A stretch of 21,248 bases of DNA, from NCBI GenBank assembly GCA_009936895.1, contig JAACDS010000168.1:1-21248 (forward strand), read 5' to 3'. This stretch comes from Pseudomonadota bacterium. GTDB taxonomy: Bacteria; Pseudomonadota; Gammaproteobacteria; Pseudomonadales; Azotimanducaceae. Position numbers and translations under genes: made by a program. How positions within the stretch are numbered: position 1 is the first letter of the stretch; each line of letters opens with the position of its first letter. Positions 8,310-15,670 of this stretch are shown one piece after another. Below the pieces are notes generated by a model. That model worked only from the letters and a program-made list of their open reading frames with translations, had not been told where the DNA came from and did no database searches.

Positions 8310-9398
8310 GTGCCTACAGAAAAAAATACACAGAATGCGCTGGCTGACTGGTGTCTTGAGCAAATAACGCTGCTTGAGCCCGAGACTCGATCAACGCGCT
8401 CCCGCGACGACACGAAAGTTTCTTTGAAGGCCCTGCGCGTGGAGGCAAGTCATCGCCACTTCTATCGCGTGCGCGGCGATGCTTCCAACCGATCCTGGGT
8501 AGCCATGTGGAGTCCACCGGCCCTTGAGAATAACCCGCAATTCGTGGTCTTGGCCCAGGTGTTTCAGGCCGTTGGCGCACCTCAACTTGTGGCTTCGGAC
8601 TTCGAGCGCGGATTTTTCCTTATGGAAGACTTGGGAAGCCTTCACTTGTCCGACGCCTATGAGTCAGCTGCAGGTGACTCGTTGGCGTTACAGCGACTGG
8701 TCGATAGCGCATTGGACGCCTTACTGCCGCTACAGGAAATCGCTGACCCAGCCATCCCCCCCTATGACGAAGCGCGCCTGATCGTGGAGTTTGATCTCTG
8801 CGCTGAGTGGTTCGCCGAACAGCTAATAGAAACGCCACCTAGGCCCACAGATGCCGCCACGCTTGCAGACGCTCGCGCAACCTTGGTGCTTGCGATGCTC
8901 GAACAACCCAAGGTCTGTGTTCATCGAGACTATCACTGCCGCAATCTGTTGCTCCGCAGCGAAGCCGGCGACCAGAGCACAATCGGCATGGTGGACTTTC
9001 AGGACGCCTTGATTGGCCCCGCGCTGTACGACCCAGCGTCGCTACTGAGAGATTGCTATTTCACCCACGACGAATCACTTATCCGCGCGGCAATGGGACG
9101 ATTTGCCGGACGTCACCCGCTACTGGCAAGCATGCCGCCGAAAAAGGTCATGTGGTGGCATGATGCATGCGCGATTCAGAGGCAAATTAAGGCAGTCGGT
9201 ATTTTTGCGAGGCTGCACCTGCGCGATGGTAAGTCCAGTCACCTCGGTTATATCCCATCGGTGTTGAGCCGCGCCGCTGCGGTTGCCCATCAATATCCTG
9301 ATCTGATCGCGCTAGCCAAACTGCTCAGGCGTTGGGCAATCGCGGCGTCACAACACAGGTTGATGCAGCCGGCATCAAACGCCGGGAGATCCCGATGA
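8310..9398 (+). CDS. amgK: N-acetylmuramate/N-acetylglucosamine anomeric kinase (AmgK), APH-like fold
   Basis: AmgK phosphorylates free MurNAc (and GlcNAc) at C1, the first committed step of the cell-wall recycling bypass that evades fosfomycin in pseudomonads. It is a protein of the aminoglycoside-phosphotransferase/choline-kinase fold. It has the catalytic loop VCVHRDYHCRNLL with D207 as probable base and N212, and the metal-binding VDFQDALIGPALYDPASLL with D229. Length is 362, a little longer than the usual 340. GTG 8310 is the only candidate start after the in-frame stop at 8277. Its stop (9396-9398) overlaps the murU ATG as ATGA, and it is divergent from lptD, as in Pseudomonas. Without the murU neighbour I would call it only an APH-family kinase; with it the assignment is strong. 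Confidence 0.9.
   Translation: MPTEKNTQNALADWCLEQITLLEPETRSTRSRDDTKVSLKALRVEASHRHFYRVRGDASNRSWVAMWSPPALENNPQFVVLAQVFQAVGAPQLVASDFERGFFLMEDLGSLHLSDAYESAAGDSLALQRLVDSALDALLPLQEIADPAIPPYDEARLIVEFDLCAEWFAEQLIETPPRPTDAATLADARATLVLAMLEQPKVCVHRDYHCRNLLLRSEAGDQSTIGMVDFQDALIGPALYDPASLLRDCYFTHDESLIRAAMGRFAGRHPLLASMPPKKVMWWHDACAIQRQIKAVGIFARLHLRDGKSSHLGYIPSVLSRAAAVAHQYPDLIALAKLLRRWAIAASQHRLMQPASNAGRSR
9384..9388 (+). promoter_or_regulatory. Shine-Dalgarno site for murU
   Basis: GGGAG lies inside the last codons of amgK, 6 bases before the ATG at 9395. It supports that start over the in-frame TTG at 9332. Confidence 0.6.
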
Positions 9399-10060
9399 AA
9401 GCCATGCTGCTCGCGGCAGGCCGAGGCAGTCGACTGGCACCACTGACCGATCGCACGCCGAAACCGTTGCTTCCTGTGCGAGGGCAGTCGCTCATTCAAC
9501 GAATACTTGGCCGGCTCAAGCAGGCTGGCATTAGCGAAGCGGTGATTAATACCCACCATTTAGCCCAGCAGATTGAGCGCGAAATCGGTGACGGGATGGC
9601 CATAGGCCTGCCCATCCGGTATAGCCGCGAGGCGGAACTTCTGGAAACCGGAGGCGGCATCAAAAAAGCATTGCCATTGCTTAAGGACGACGTCTTCATG
9701 GTCTGCAATGCCGACATTTACACCGACTTCGATTTTGCCCACGCCCCTCTTGGGCTCGGCAAGGGCGACTTGGCACACCTGGTGCTGGTGCCAACACCAG
9801 CAAGCCGCGACATCGGTGATTTTGACTGCGCCGAGGGCCGCATCCGTTCGCGAGGCACAGACTACGTCTATGCAGGTATTGCGCTGATCCATCAAGATTT
9901 GTTTATCGGATCACCCCAAGGGGCTTTTTCTCTGCGAGATCTGTTATTCAAGGCAGTGGCCAAAGGCCAAGTCTCGGCCCAAATCCACCACGGTAAATGG
10001 ACAGATATCGGCACGCCGGAAGAATACGCCTACGCCAACGCGGAGCCGCCCTACGATTAG
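9395..10060 (+). CDS. murU: N-acetylmuramate-1-phosphate uridylyltransferase (MurU)
   Basis: MurU makes UDP-MurNAc from MurNAc-1-phosphate and UTP, feeding recycled sugar back into peptidoglycan synthesis downstream of the fosfomycin target MurA. The 221-residue protein is a compact nucleotidyltransferase. It has the signature MLLAAGRGSRLAPLTDRTPKPLLPV at residues 4-28 (the G-x-G-x-R-L...P-K-P loop), LLETGGGI, the metal-binding VCNADIYTDFD, and WTDIGTPEEYAYAN near the end. The Pseudomonas putida enzyme is of almost the same length. The ATG at 9395 overlaps the amgK stop (ATGA), so the two are translated together. A sugar-1-phosphate nucleotidyltransferase of other specificity is possible in principle, but the amgK partner argues for MurU. 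Confidence 0.92.
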   Translation: MKAMLLAAGRGSRLAPLTDRTPKPLLPVRGQSLIQRILGRLKQAGISEAVINTHHLAQQIEREIGDGMAIGLPIRYSREAELLETGGGIKKALPLLKDDVFMVCNADIYTDFDFAHAPLGLGKGDLAHLVLVPTPASRDIGDFDCAEGRIRSRGTDYVYAGIALIHQDLFIGSPQGAFSLRDLLFKAVAKGQVSAQIHHGKWTDIGTPEEYAYANAEPPYD

Positions 10061-10137
10061 CCGAGCCTTTGCTGTCGAAAACACATGCATCTGGTAACAG
10101 CTCGGTTAACATAGCGCTTTGTGAAACGTGAGCCGCC

Positions 10138-10815
10138 ATGAACCCTTCCGCTCCTCCCTGGATTTGTCCGTCGATTTTGGCCGCCGACTTCGCTCGTCTG
10201 GGCGAAGAGGTCTCCGACGTATTAGCTGCCGGTGCCGACACTATTCACTTCGATGTGATGGACAATCATTACGTTCCCAACTTGTCCGTGGGGCCCTTGG
10301 TACTCAGGGCTCTGCGTAAAGCGGGCATTGATGCCTGCATCGACGTTCACCTGATGGTGAAACCGGTTGATCGGCTGGTAGAGGATTTCCTTGCTGCCGG
10401 AGCTGACTACATCACCGTGCATCCAGAATCCACCGAACACCTGCACCGAACGTTGAGCATGATTACCGATGGTGGTGCTAAAGCGGGATTGGTCTTTAAT
10501 CCTGCAACACCGCTCAGTGCTCTTGAACCCGTCATCGATATGCTGGATTTGATCCTCATCATGTCTGTGAACCCGGGCTTTGGCGGACAGGCCTTTATCC
10601 CCTCGAGCCTCGACAAACTCCGGCAAGCACGACATCTTATTGATGCCAGTGGTCGCGACATCCGCTTGCAGATTGATGGTGGTATCAAAATTGACAATAT
10701 CGGAGCTGCTGCCGCGGCTGGTGCCGATGCCTTCGTGGCGGGCACAGCGATTTTTGGTGCCGACAATTACACGGATACCATCAGCGCTATGCGAGATGAA
10801 ATTGCCGACGCATAG
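10138..10815 (+). CDS. rpe: Ribulose-phosphate 3-epimerase
   Basis: Rpe interconverts D-ribulose 5-phosphate and D-xylulose 5-phosphate in the pentose phosphate pathway. It is a TIM barrel of 225 residues with PSILAADFARLGEEV at the N-terminus, metal ligands and catalytic acids in IHFDVMDNHYVPN (H37, D39), VHLMV (H71) and QIDGGI (D180), the phosphate-binding MSVNPGFGGQ loop, and AGTAIFG near the C-terminus. The ATG at 10138 follows a 77-base gap from murU in which I could not identify a convincing promoter. gph begins 4 bases after its stop, and trpE lies beyond, an order shared with Pseudomonas. Confidence 0.96.
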   Translation: MNPSAPPWICPSILAADFARLGEEVSDVLAAGADTIHFDVMDNHYVPNLSVGPLVLRALRKAGIDACIDVHLMVKPVDRLVEDFLAAGADYITVHPESTEHLHRTLSMITDGGAKAGLVFNPATPLSALEPVIDMLDLILIMSVNPGFGGQAFIPSSLDKLRQARHLIDASGRDIRLQIDGGIKIDNIGAAAAAGADAFVAGTAIFGADNYTDTISAMRDEIADA

Positions 10816-10819
10816 CTGA

Positions 10820-11482
10820 ATGAAATCTTACGATGCGTACTTGTTCGATCTGGATGGCACCCTCGTCGACACCGCGCCAGATCTTGGTGGCGCGCTCAAT
10901 ACCAGCCTTCAAAATGCCGGGTTGCCCGGTGTTACCGAAGCCCAAGCCAGACTGTGGATTGGGCACGGTGCCAGATTCTCGCTCACCCAAGCCCTTGATC
11001 ATCACGGTGTGACTCTGGACCCAGTCGCGGTCGACGCCTTGCTGGACAATTTCCTCAATCATTACGCGGATCATGTCGCCGAACTGAGCTCCCCTTATGC
11101 TGGCGTCATCGACACATTGGATAGTCTGCGTGGATCGGGCAAAAAGCTGGCTGTGGTCACCAACAAGCCCACGCGCTTCACGATGCCACTTTTATCGGCG
11201 CTATCCCTGAATGGATATTTTCAGTCCGTCGTGTGCGGCGACACGGCGGCGCAGCCCAAACCCGCACCCGACCCCATACTGCTCTGCCTGAAACAATTAG
11301 GCGTAGCGGCTTCATGCAGTTTAATGGTGGGCGACTCTATAACCGACGTAGACGCAGCCAAGGCCGCGAAGCTTGATGTGGCCTGTTATCGCAATGGATA
11401 CAACCACGGCATCGATGTGGCCACCTTAGAGCCCACCTTGGTCTTTGATCGGATGAATGAGATATTGCCGACCACTATTTAA
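10820..11482 (+). CDS. gph: Phosphoglycolate phosphatase (HAD family)
   Basis: Gph dephosphorylates 2-phosphoglycolate, a product of DNA 3'-end repair and side reactions. The HAD motifs are present in order: FDLDGTLVDT (nucleophile D10, acid/base D12), VVTNKP (motif II), KPAPDP (motif III lysine) and GDSITDVDAA (motif IV). A helical cap lies between motifs I and II. The 220-residue length is normal. It starts 4 bases after rpe and is probably cotranscribed with it. The stop TAA (11480-11482) leads straight into a stem-loop at 11482-11505. HAD phosphatases are hard to tell apart by sequence alone; the rpe-gph-trpE context supports Gph. Confidence 0.9.
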   Translation: MKSYDAYLFDLDGTLVDTAPDLGGALNTSLQNAGLPGVTEAQARLWIGHGARFSLTQALDHHGVTLDPVAVDALLDNFLNHYADHVAELSSPYAGVIDTLDSLRGSGKKLAVVTNKPTRFTMPLLSALSLNGYFQSVVCGDTAAQPKPAPDPILLCLKQLGVAASCSLMVGDSITDVDAAKAAKLDVACYRNGYNHGIDVATLEPTLVFDRMNEILPTTI

Positions 11483-11505
11483 ACTCGGCCTTAACAGGTC
11501 GGGTT
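11482..11505 (+). terminator. Stem-loop directly after gph, probable weak terminator
   Basis: AACTCGGCCT pairs over ten positions (two of them G-T) with AGGTCGGGTT around a TAAC loop. The first base of the stem is the last base of the gph stop codon. The following sequence is GGTTCTCC-like with no proper T run, so efficient intrinsic termination in the plus direction is uncertain; the reverse direction has TTTAAAT. It separates rpe-gph from the trp promoter. Confidence 0.5.
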
Positions 11506-11539
11506 CTCCACAATGACCCAATGGCGTGATAGCCTTCGC

Positions 11540-11568
11540 GTATTGTTTGGATCGCGAACCGTTACACT
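11540..11568 (+). promoter_or_regulatory. Candidate sigma-70 promoter of the trp operon
   Basis: GTTACACT contains a good -10 hexamer (TACACT, 11563-11568). The upstream element is weak: GTATTG at 11540-11545 has 17-base spacing, or TTGTTT at 11543-11548 has only 14. Transcription would start near 11575, about 35 bases before the candidate leader peptide. No E. coli-like TrpR operator is apparent. Confidence 0.45.
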
Positions 11569-11609
11569 CGCGGCGTTACTTAACACTCACGAATCAATAG
11601 GCAATGGCA

Positions 11610-11669
11610 ATGTCTTGTGTGCACCAGAACAGAAATGAAGCGCCTTGGCGAGGATGCTGGCGACGCTAA
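11610..11669 (+). CDS. trpL: Candidate trp leader peptide with two Trp codons
   Basis: A 19-codon frame reads MSCVHQNRNEAPWRGCWRR and ends TAA. An AGG at 11599-11601 is 8 bases ahead of the ATG; another ATG two codons earlier (11604) is possible but too close to that site. Trp codons are at 11646 and 11658 (positions 13 and 17), close to the end of the peptide as attenuator leaders require, but separated rather than tandem. It lies between the candidate promoter and a T-rich-tailed hairpin, 88 bases before trpE. Leader-peptide attenuation of trpE is known in Pseudomonas. The peptide itself resembles no known protein, as expected. The call rests on position and Trp content. Confidence 0.5.
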   Translation: MSCVHQNRNEAPWRGCWRR

Positions 11670-11675
11670 ACGCGT

Positions 11676-11725
11676 TTGAGACTCTGGCGAGGCTTATCGA
11701 TGGCCTGCCCGTATAGACGTCTCGG
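11676..11725 (+). terminator. Candidate trp attenuator hairpin
   Basis: TTGAGAC-TCT-GGC-AGGC on the left pairs with GCCT-GCC-AGA-GTCTCGG on the right. This gives about 17 pairs (two G-U), interrupted by a single G bulge on the left and CGTAT and C bulges on the right, with a nine-base loop. It is followed by a T-rich run (TTAATCCTTTCTTC). The competing antiterminator pairing is not clear to me by eye: only short CGCC/GGCG matches link the Trp-codon region with the left arm. Confidence 0.4.
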
Positions 11726-11757
11726 TTAATCCTTTCTTCATTTCCTCGGAACGACAC

Positions 11758-13248
11758 ATGACAACTTCCAATCCCATTTATCGGCGCACCCCCGTCGTAC
11801 ACGAAGCCCTTGCTGACTTAGACACTCCGCTATCGGTCTATCTGAAACTCGCAAAGGGTCCCTACAGCTATTTGCTTGAGTCTGCCCAAGGTGGCGAAAA
11901 ATGGGGCCGTTATTCCATCATCGGCCTGCCTGCGCGAACCATCGTCAAGGTGACCAATGAACGGGTTCAGATCATCACCGAGGGCACCGTGGTCGAAGAA
12001 GTTGAGACTGACGATCCGCTCACGTTCATCGAAGAATTTCAACAACGCTTCGACGTTGCCGAGGTGGAAGGACTGCCCCGATTTTTTGGGGGACTGGTTG
12101 GGTACTTCGGCTATGACACCGTGCGCTACGTCGAAAAGCGCCTGCAGCCCAGTATTTCGGGAGATCGCCTAGATACCCCTGACATCGTATTGATGATCAG
12201 CGAGGAGGTCGTCGTGGTCGACAACCTCGAAGGCCGAATGAAAATGATTAGCTTGGTCGATGCCGATGATCCCGATGCTGAGAACCGTATGCGGCACACC
12301 CTGCAAGACCGAGAGGCGTCCTTGGCGCTGCCGGTACAGGGCCTGGAACATGGCAACGCCAATCAGACTTTGAGCGAAAGCGACTTCGTTTCAGAGTTTG
12401 GCGAAGACGCGTTCAAAGAGGCCGTGGAGCACATCAAAGAGTACACCCGGGCTGGGGATGTGATGCAAGTGGTCCTCGCTCAGCGCATGCACATTCCATT
12501 TCAAGCGCCTTCCATCAACATGTACCGAGCACTGCGCAGCCTCAATCCGTCGCCGTACATGTACTTCATGGACTTGGACGACTTCCAGATTGTCAGTTCA
12601 TCACCGGAAATTCTCGCCCGTGTCGAGGATGGCGTTATTACCAATCGTCCACTGGCTGGCACGCGTCGGCGCGGTCACACAGAAGATGAAGACCTCATGT
12701 TCGAAGCCGAGCTTAAAGCAGACCCGAAAGAAATCGCTGAGCATTTGATGCTGATTGATCTCGGCCGCAACGACGTAGGCCGGGTCTCCCAAGCGGGCTC
12801 CGTTGAAGTGACCGAACGCTTTGCCATCGAACGCTATTCCCACGTCATGCACCTTTCTTCCACGGTTGAAGGCAAGCTGTTGCCAGAAAGGTCGGCCATG
12901 GATGTACTGCGCGCCACCTTGCCTGTAGGTACGCTCTCGGGGGCCCCCAAGGTCCGCGCTATGGAGATTATCGACGAGTTGGAACCCGTCAAACGTGGGA
13001 TCTATGGGGGAGCAGTGGGCTATTTAGCGTGGAACGGCAACATGGATACTGCCATCGCCATTCGCACCGCTGTGATCAAGGACGGTTACCTCTATATTCA
13101 AGCCGGCGGGGGTATCGTTCACTACTCGATCCCCAGGCTAGAGTGGAAGGAAAGTCTGAACAAAGGACGGGCGATTTTCCGTGCCGCCGCCATGGCAGAG
13201 AATCGCATGATCAACCCCGAGCACTCGACTGCCGGAGCAAAGCCATGA
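11758..13248 (+). CDS. trpE: Anthranilate synthase component I
   Basis: TrpE converts chorismate to anthranilate using ammonia supplied by TrpG, the first step of tryptophan synthesis. The 496-residue protein has the LLES element (39-42) of the tryptophan feedback site. The chorismate-binding domain carries AGDVMQVVLAQR, SPYMYFMDL, SSSPEILARV, NRPLAGTRRRG, IDLGRNDVGRV, HVMHLSSTVEG, PVGTLSGAPKVRAMEIIDELEP, GIYGGAVGYL and IQAGGGIVHYS, all intact. The LLES motif and trpG coupling separate it from PabB. The ATG at 11758 lies about 30 bases after the candidate attenuator hairpin. The stop overlaps trpG as ATGA at 13245-13248. In P. aeruginosa trpE is separated from trpGDC by many genes; here they form one run. 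Confidence 0.97.
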   Translation: MTTSNPIYRRTPVVHEALADLDTPLSVYLKLAKGPYSYLLESAQGGEKWGRYSIIGLPARTIVKVTNERVQIITEGTVVEEVETDDPLTFIEEFQQRFDVAEVEGLPRFFGGLVGYFGYDTVRYVEKRLQPSISGDRLDTPDIVLMISEEVVVVDNLEGRMKMISLVDADDPDAENRMRHTLQDREASLALPVQGLEHGNANQTLSESDFVSEFGEDAFKEAVEHIKEYTRAGDVMQVVLAQRMHIPFQAPSINMYRALRSLNPSPYMYFMDLDDFQIVSSSPEILARVEDGVITNRPLAGTRRRGHTEDEDLMFEAELKADPKEIAEHLMLIDLGRNDVGRVSQAGSVEVTERFAIERYSHVMHLSSTVEGKLLPERSAMDVLRATLPVGTLSGAPKVRAMEIIDELEPVKRGIYGGAVGYLAWNGNMDTAIAIRTAVIKDGYLYIQAGGGIVHYSIPRLEWKESLNKGRAIFRAAAMAENRMINPEHSTAGAKP

Positions 13249-13820
13249 TTCTGATGATCGACAACTACGACTCCTTTACCTTTAACGTGGTGCAATATCT
13301 GCTGGAACTCGGAGCAGACGTCACGGTTCGACGCAACGACGAGATCAGCATCGGGGATATTGAGCACCTTGCTCCCGAAAAAATTGTGATTTCGCCGGGC
13401 CCCTGTACGCCGAACGAAGCCGGTATCTCACTGGAGACCGTGGCCTGTTTCGCGGGCAAAATTCCCCTGCTCGGTATCTGCTTAGGACATCAAAGCATCG
13501 GCCAAGGTTTCGGAGGAAAGGTCGTTCGGGCCAAGGAAGTAATGCACGGTAAAACGTCCATGATTCATCATCAGGGCAGCGGCGTTTTCACCAATCTGGA
13601 TAATCCGTTTCTTGCGACCCGGTACCACTCGCTGGTCGTCGAACCGGACAGCCTACCTGACTGTTTGGAAATCACTGCCTGGACCGAGGAAAACGGAGAG
13701 GTTGATGCGATTATGGGGCTGCGCCATCGTGAGCTTGATGTGGAAGGAGTGCAATTTCATCCAGAATCGATTCTGACCCAGCACGGCCACCAGCTGCTCA
13801 ATAACTTTCTGCAGCGCTGA
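13245..13820 (+). CDS. trpG: Anthranilate synthase component II (glutamine amidotransferase)
   Basis: TrpG hydrolyses glutamine and channels ammonia to TrpE; in many bacteria lacking a separate pabA it also serves p-aminobenzoate synthesis. The class I amidotransferase triad is C79 (LLGICLGHQSIG), H172 and E174 (GVQFHPESI). The N-terminal ILMIDNYDSFTFNVVQYL and the SPGPCTP oxyanion region are typical. The start is ATG 13245, overlapping the trpE stop. A longer frame beginning at 13029 lies inside trpE and has no family similarity. The 191-residue length is normal. trpD follows after 12 bases. Confidence 0.97.
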   Translation: MILMIDNYDSFTFNVVQYLLELGADVTVRRNDEISIGDIEHLAPEKIVISPGPCTPNEAGISLETVACFAGKIPLLGICLGHQSIGQGFGGKVVRAKEVMHGKTSMIHHQGSGVFTNLDNPFLATRYHSLVVEPDSLPDCLEITAWTEENGEVDAIMGLRHRELDVEGVQFHPESILTQHGHQLLNNFLQR

Positions 13821-13832
13821 AACGGAAAATAT

Positions 13833-14876
13833 ATGAACATACCCGAAGCCTTGGCCCGCATTGTTGGAGGCCAAAACCTAAGCCAAGACAATGCGGCTGA
13901 CGTGTTCGATCAGATCATGTCAGGCGAAGCCACCCCGGGCCAAATCGGCGCTCTACTTGCAGCACTGCGTGTCAAAGGCGAAACGCCTGAAGAAATCGCC
14001 GGCGCAGCGATGACCATGCGTAACCTTTCCACAAAGGTGCCTGTTAAAAGCGAGGTGATCGTGGACACCTGCGGCACCGGCGGCAGCGGTAGCAAGCTTT
14101 TCAATATCTCAACAGCCGCCGCATTCGTTGCAGCCAGCAGCGGTGCCAAAGTGGCAAAGCATGGCAATCGAAAAATGACGAGCTTTAGCGGCAGCGCAGA
14201 CGTTTTGGAAGCCGCAGGTGTTGCGCTAGCGCTAACACCCGAGCAGATCGCCACCTGTATCGACGAGATTGGCGTTGGTTTTATGTTTGCGCAAGCCCAT
14301 CACAGCGCCATGCGTTTCGCCGGCCGAATACGACAGGAAATTGGCATTCGCACGCTCATGAACGTGCTTGGGCCGATGACCAATCCTGCCGGTGCCACGC
14401 GCCAGGTGATTGGCGTTTTCTCTCAGGATTGGCAGCGCAAAATGGCTCAGGTACTGCAGCTGTTAGGATCCGAGCACGCCATGGTGGGTCACAGCAACGG
14501 CTTGGATGAGATTCGGCTGGATGCCCCCACTCATGTGGTGGAGGTGAAGCAAGGCGTCATTACCGAATACGACATGTCCCCTGAAGATTTTGGTCTTTCG
14601 CCTAGAACGCCTGAGGAAAACGCGGCTATCATTGCGGATTCAGCGGAAACCAGTCTTGCTCTGGTCAAGCAGTCCCTCACCGATGACGACAGCGCTGCTG
14701 CCGACATCGTTGCACTTAACGCCGGCGCCGCCATCTATGTCAGCGGCATCGCGAATTCCATGGCGAACGGTGTCGCCATGGCCCAAGACGCAATTTCCAG
14801 CGGCCTGGCCAACGAACGCCTGACGGAGTTGGTGCGGATTACCTCGCTAATGTCCAAGACGGACACCCAATCATGA
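13833..14876 (+). CDS. trpD: Anthranilate phosphoribosyltransferase
   Basis: TrpD joins anthranilate to PRPP, step two of tryptophan synthesis. The 347-residue protein has the N-terminal helical domain (VFDQIMSGEATPGQIGALLAALRVKGET), then the PRPP site CGTGGSG (80-86), FNISTAAAFVAA, VAKHGNR and SGSADVLEAAGV, MFAQAHHSAM, GIRTLMNVLGPMTNPAGA, and the Mg-binding GLDEIRL. Two changes stand out: S85 replaces the usual Asp of GTGGDG, and KMTSFSG (114-120) replaces the usual xxSSKSG. All other signatures are present and the operon is intact, so I take it as functional. The ATG at 13833 is 12 bases after trpG; the stop overlaps trpC as ATGA. Confidence 0.95.
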   Translation: MNIPEALARIVGGQNLSQDNAADVFDQIMSGEATPGQIGALLAALRVKGETPEEIAGAAMTMRNLSTKVPVKSEVIVDTCGTGGSGSKLFNISTAAAFVAASSGAKVAKHGNRKMTSFSGSADVLEAAGVALALTPEQIATCIDEIGVGFMFAQAHHSAMRFAGRIRQEIGIRTLMNVLGPMTNPAGATRQVIGVFSQDWQRKMAQVLQLLGSEHAMVGHSNGLDEIRLDAPTHVVEVKQGVITEYDMSPEDFGLSPRTPEENAAIIADSAETSLALVKQSLTDDDSAAADIVALNAGAAIYVSGIANSMANGVAMAQDAISSGLANERLTELVRITSLMSKTDTQS

Positions 14877-15670
14877 GCACAATTCTTGATCGCATTATCG
14901 CGACAAAAAAGACCGAGCTGATTGAACGCAAGAGCGGTGAGAGCCAAGCCGAATTGGAAACCCGGCTGGCCAATACCGTGCTGCCAAACCCAAGGGGATT
15001 TGTTGAAGCATTGCGCAAACAAGCCATGCTGAAACAACCGGGTGTCATTGCAGAAATCAAAAAAGCCTCGCCAAGCAAGGGCGTTATTCGAGCAAACTTT
15101 GATCCCGCTGGTATCGCCAAAGACTATGCGGCCCACGGCGCAGCCTGCCTGTCCGTGCTTACCGATGAAGAGTATTTTCAAGGCAGTGACGCCTACCTCA
15201 GAGCAGTGCGGGCAGCGATAGAACTGCCCATCATTCGCAAAGACTTCACCATTGATCCATACCAAATTTTTGAAGCGCGCCTGATGGACGCTGACTGCGT
15301 ACTCCTCATCGTCAGCGCACTTACACCAACGGAACTGAAGTCGCTGTATCGCACAGCCCAAGACATCGGTTTGGATGTCCTGATCGAGGTCCATGACGCG
15401 AAGGAGCTCGAGATCGCACTAACACTGGACCCCACGCTTATCGGCATCAACAACCGAAACCTAAAAACCTTCAGCACATCGTTGAACAACACCTTCGATT
15501 TGCTGTCTGAAATACCAGCCGACATCACGGTTGTGACCGAAAGCGGTATCGCCACAACAGAAGACGTAAACGCCATGATTGCTCATGACGTTTACTGCTT
15601 TTTAGTTGGTGAAGCCCTGATGCGCGAGCCCAGTCCGGGCACCGCGTTGTCAGAGCTGTTTGATCGCTAG
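14873..15670 (+). CDS. trpC: Indole-3-glycerol phosphate synthase
   Basis: TrpC closes the indole ring of carboxyphenylamino-deoxyribulose phosphate, releasing CO2 and water. The TIM-barrel motifs are VIAEIKKASPSKG (58-70), containing the catalytic Glu/Lys, SVLTDEEYFQGS, IIRKDFTIDPYQI (K123), LIEVHD, IGINNRNLKTF and VTESGI. At 265 residues it is monofunctional, without the TrpF domain fused in enterobacteria; trpF is not in the window. Its ATG overlaps the trpD stop (ATGA). Its TAG shares the palindromic CTAG with the stop of the convergent crp-like gene. Confidence 0.97.
   Translation: MSTILDRIIATKKTELIERKSGESQAELETRLANTVLPNPRGFVEALRKQAMLKQPGVIAEIKKASPSKGVIRANFDPAGIAKDYAAHGAACLSVLTDEEYFQGSDAYLRAVRAAIELPIIRKDFTIDPYQIFEARLMDADCVLLIVSALTPTELKSLYRTAQDIGLDVLIEVHDAKELEIALTLDPTLIGINNRNLKTFSTSLNNTFDLLSEIPADITVVTESGIATTEDVNAMIAHDVYCFLVGEALMREPSPGTALSELFDR

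Noticed and set aside
8267..8413. 49-residue N-terminal extension of LptD
   Set aside because: It covers the divergent promoter and amgK start and is not conserved-looking; a proper signal peptide begins at the ATG at 8266.
10061..10105. CCGAGC...GCTCGG inverted repeat after murU as a terminator
   Set aside because: Only six pairs separated by 33 bases and no T run.
11513..11638. 41-codon frame (MTQWRDSLRV...) between gph and trpE
   Set aside because: It begins upstream of and runs through the best -10 box, has a single Trp and no ribosome-binding site. The later Trp-containing frame fits the leader role better.
11654..11716. 20-codon frame MLATLNAFETLARLIDGLPV in the trp leader
   Set aside because: It has no Trp codons, lies partly inside the attenuator hairpin, and its GAGG is too close to the ATG.
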